Below are positions 61,748 through 64,000 of a stretch of DNA of 64,000 bases, one piece after another; positions within the stretch are counted from its first letter, which is position 1; each line of letters opens with the position of its first letter. Source of the DNA: a virus. A program made the translations under genes and the position numbers. The DNA lies in the IMG/VR virus record IMGVR_UViG_3300023184_005116, positions 1 through 64,000 of that record, one strand, 5' to 3'. Under the pieces are notes generated by a model. The model did not search any database and had not been told where the DNA came from. It saw nothing but the letters and a program-made list of their open reading frames with translations.

Positions 61748-63274
61748 ATGAAACGCATTTACAACTTTAACGAATTTGTCAACGAGGGGTATCTCGATAA
61801 AATAGGATCCACTGTAACTGGATGGATAAAATCTATGAAAGATGCTATTAAATCTGGATTAGTAAAATTAATACCTTCCGGTGCTAAAGCAGGTAAGCCA
61901 ATGGCAACTGCATTTGACCCTGATAAAGGATCAATAGAAGCTCAGCTTTTAGATTTCTTTAAAGGAACACCTTATGCTGAAATGACATCAGAAACAAATG
62001 AAGCTCAAGTTCCTTTAGCTTATCCAAAATCTGAAGACGTTTTAGACGTAAAAGAACCAGAGCTTAAAAAAATGATTAAAACTCGCCTTAAAGCAGTTTT
62101 AAAAGCTGGGGACGAAGATAATATTCAAGGAGTATTAGATGTTAAACCTATTTTTATCTTTGGAGCTCCTGGTATTGGTAAAACACAAATCGTTGCTCAA
62201 GTATGTGATGAATTAGGAAGAGAACTTTACGGTAAGCCTTTAAACTTGGCTTTTGTAGATGGTGAGTTTGCAGAACCAGTAGACTTTGCTGGTGTACCTT
62301 CAGTAGTAGACGTTGAAAATCCTAGTGATGAAAGTCCTTACGGAAAAGGTATTACTAGATCTAACGTATCTGTTAACCTTTTACCTAATGATAACGGTAG
62401 AGATAATATGGGTGGTATTCTTTTCATTGATGAGTTAAACCGTATGCCACAAGAGGTTGTTAAAGTTTTTATGAAGCTTGCACAAAGCAGAAGACTTGGA
62501 CAAACTTATAATATTCCTAATAAATGGTATATTGTAGCTGCTGGTAATAGAGCAGAAGATGATCCAAGAGAAGTTAAGCAAATGGGTACAGCTCTTAGAG
62601 ATCGTTTCTCAGTTGTTAACTTTTTACCTACAGTTGCTGGTCTAAGAAAATATATTGAAGGTGGAAGATTAAAAGATGTTGTTATTCCTGAATTATTAGA
62701 CTTTTTAGAATTCCAACAAGAATATTTCCACAACCTTGATCCTGCTAAACAAATGATTAAATATCCAACTCCTAGAGCTTGGACTGATGCTGCAATTGGA
62801 TTAAAAAGAGTTATGGACGAACTTTCTTCTGAAGGTGTAACTGAATTATCCGATAAAGATATTATTAGTGCATTTCAAGTAGAAGTAGGATATGAAGCTG
62901 CTGCTGCATTCCTAGATTTCTATAAAATTGCTAAAGAAATTCCAGTTAAAGATTTAATGCTTCCGTTCACTAACCCTGATAAAGCACCTCTTCCTGATGA
63001 TAAGAAAGATCCTAAGTCTGGAAGACCTAGAGCTGATTATGCACACGCATTACTTTCTGCTATTATCAGAAAAAGTAAAGATACTACACTTACGGATAAA
63101 GAAGTATGTAACTTTGCTTCTTATCTACAAAGAGTTAACTCTCCAGAATGGGGTAACGCTGCTATTGCAAACCTATTCAAAGAGCATACTTACTTAAGAA
63201 AAGACGCTAAAGCAATTCAATGTATCGCTCCACTAGCTGGTAAATGGGGTGCAGAACTTGGAACGGAATTATAA
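61748..63274 (+). CDS. MoxR-type AAA+ ATPase with capsid-tag-like start
   Basis: 508 residues. The first 13, MKRIYNFNEFVNE, closely resemble the T4 capsid-targeting sequence. The AAA+ module has Walker A GAPGIGKT at residues 139-146, Walker B GILFIDELNRM with Asp228/Glu229, a sensor 1 AAGNRAEDD segment, and an arginine-finger region TALRDRF. The DFAGVPS and LNRMPQEVVKVFMKLAQSR blocks are typical of MoxR relatives that remodel VWA-bound targets. The C-terminal 150 residues are helical. It follows the metallopeptidase and VWA genes, forming a three-gene unit; the ATPase would drive a protein-remodelling or protease assembly. Confidence 0.88.
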   Translation: MKRIYNFNEFVNEGYLDKIGSTVTGWIKSMKDAIKSGLVKLIPSGAKAGKPMATAFDPDKGSIEAQLLDFFKGTPYAEMTSETNEAQVPLAYPKSEDVLDVKEPELKKMIKTRLKAVLKAGDEDNIQGVLDVKPIFIFGAPGIGKTQIVAQVCDELGRELYGKPLNLAFVDGEFAEPVDFAGVPSVVDVENPSDESPYGKGITRSNVSVNLLPNDNGRDNMGGILFIDELNRMPQEVVKVFMKLAQSRRLGQTYNIPNKWYIVAAGNRAEDDPREVKQMGTALRDRFSVVNFLPTVAGLRKYIEGGRLKDVVIPELLDFLEFQQEYFHNLDPAKQMIKYPTPRAWTDAAIGLKRVMDELSSEGVTELSDKDIISAFQVEVGYEAAAAFLDFYKIAKEIPVKDLMLPFTNPDKAPLPDDKKDPKSGRPRADYAHALLSAIIRKSKDTTLTDKEVCNFASYLQRVNSPEWGNAAIANLFKEHTYLRKDAKAIQCIAPLAGKWGAELGTEL

Positions 63275-63279
63275 TTTGA

Positions 63280-63552
63280 ATGAAGAAGTTCAGTAAAATA
63301 CTGGAAGGTCATACCAAAAAGTATGACCTTTCTAATAGTAAGAGACTTCTAGAAGAGGCAAGAGATAGGATTGATTCGGTAAGAAAAGAATTCTCTTCCT
63401 TTGAAGATGCAGATACAACTGAACTAGAGGAAGCTTGGAATCTTATAGATAAATATCATGGTAATGTAGTTAGAGGAGAGATATTTAAGAGAAGAAAAAA
63501 AGATCAATATATCCCTAATACATCAGCTATAGTACCAAATAAAGGAAACTAA
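63280..63552 (+). CDS. Small hypothetical protein, 90 aa
   Basis: Starts five bases after the ATPase stop. MKKFSKILEGHTKKY is a short, basic start that ends I-L-E, a possible but weak version of the tag. The rest is a charged helical hairpin (SKRLLEEARDRIDSVRKEFSSF, TELEEAWNLIDKYHG) with a basic end (RGEIFKRRKKDQ). No family is recognised. It could be an internal head or scaffold-like protein, judged only by its helical, charged composition and position. Confidence 0.55.
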   Translation: MKKFSKILEGHTKKYDLSNSKRLLEEARDRIDSVRKEFSSFEDADTTELEEAWNLIDKYHGNVVRGEIFKRRKKDQYIPNTSAIVPNKGN

Positions 63553-63556
63553 AAAT

Positions 63557-64000
63557 ATGAAACATATAAAATTATTCGAACATTTCTTAAATGAAGATGG
63601 ATATGGAAGAGATTTTTTCGTAAAGGAAAAAGCAGGTAAACTGATGCAATACTTCTTCAAAATAGAAGGTGAGGAAGATGATCTAGGATTTGTAGTTTCT
63701 CTTGGTAAGCTATCAAGAAATACTAATATAGAATCTGCTGAAAATAGTTATGCAGTTCTTTCCGTAGAGCCAATTAAAGAAGCTGTAATGGACGATTATC
63801 TCGTTAAAGACTCTGATTTTAAGTCAAGAGAAGATGATGTGTTTACGCTTACTAAATCGGAGTTTATGCGCTTTTATAAGATAGCTGGAGAGTGTATAAA
63901 AGACTATTTACAAAGCAATCCTAAGGTAACTTTTATATACGACGAAATGCCATTAAATATAGATATGGATTTTGATGATTATAAATCAAATGTTAAGAGT
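63557..64000 (+). CDS. Capsid-tag-like protein, 5' part only (partial)
   Basis: An open frame from ATG 63557 runs off the window end with 148 residues visible. It begins MKHIKLFEHFLNED, the clearest match to the T4 capsid-targeting sequence after the MoxR ATPase, with Glu13 as the likely cleavage residue. The rest is acidic with alternating strands and helices (LGFVVSLGKLSR, YAVLSVEPIKEAV, LTKSEFMRFYKIAGECIKDYL) and no recognised domain. It may be another packaged internal protein. Confidence 0.6.
   Translation, partial: MKHIKLFEHFLNEDGYGRDFFVKEKAGKLMQYFFKIEGEEDDLGFVVSLGKLSRNTNIESAENSYAVLSVEPIKEAVMDDYLVKDSDFKSREDDVFTLTKSEFMRFYKIAGECIKDYLQSNPKVTFIYDEMPLNIDMDFDDYKSNVKS

Noticed and set aside
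1-64000. tRNA genes, rRNA genes, insertion sequences and attachment sites
   Set aside because: Every intergenic gap is short (the longest is 112 bases, beside phoH), and none shows a cloverleaf, transposase or flanking repeat that would support such a feature.

Overview
The window is a contiguous 64 kb piece of a large, AT-rich tailed-phage genome of the T4-like (contractile-tail) type. Diagnostic genes are the baseplate set (gp53-, gp27-, gp5-, gp25- and gp6-like), a gp32-type ssDNA-binding protein, a DnaG-type primase, UvsY, UvsW, a RuvC-like resolvase and PhoH. A host in the Bacteroidota is inferred, not proven: most genes have A-rich leaders with no Shine-Dalgarno sequence, GTG and TTG starts occur, and one giant tail protein carries propeller repeats of a kind abundant in Bacteroidota sensors. 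Capsid, portal and terminase genes are not in the window. All genes but one (phoH) lie on the + strand, densely packed, and no gene-free stretch reaches 300 bases.

Layout. (1) 1-4183: a sugar-metabolism operon with GDP-fucose synthase, GDP-mannose 4,6-dehydratase, a SIS-domain arabinose-5-phosphate isomerase, KDO-8-phosphate synthase and a family 2 glycosyltransferase, preceded by a terminator that closes the upstream gene. (2) 4180-6100: small genes, mostly unknown, including a Nudix hydrolase. (3) 6120-24662: baseplate and tail core, interrupted by two non-structural-looking genes, an S1-domain RNA-binding protein and an amidoligase-like enzyme. (4) 24664-51169: very large adhesin, fibre and other virion proteins, with phoH on the minus strand and a spanin-like membrane protein. 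(5) 51147-56115: replication and recombination. (6) 56151-64000: a run of genes in which several start with a short leader resembling the T4 capsid-targeting sequence. They include a zinc metallopeptidase, a VWA protein and a MoxR-type AAA+ ATPase, next to a fused degenerate-ligase/nucleotidylyltransferase.

How it fits together. A recurring GATATATA-type element sits just upstream of at least eight genes and is a candidate phage late promoter. The most interesting hypothesis is that the MoxR, VWA and metallopeptidase proteins are packaged in the capsid through T4-like N-terminal tags and delivered with the DNA. Other notable points are a phage-borne KDO/fucose pathway, an S1-like translation factor in a phage of a presumed non-Shine-Dalgarno host, and a tail protein with fourteen proline-rich repeats. 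All assignments come from reading the sequence; no database search was run.
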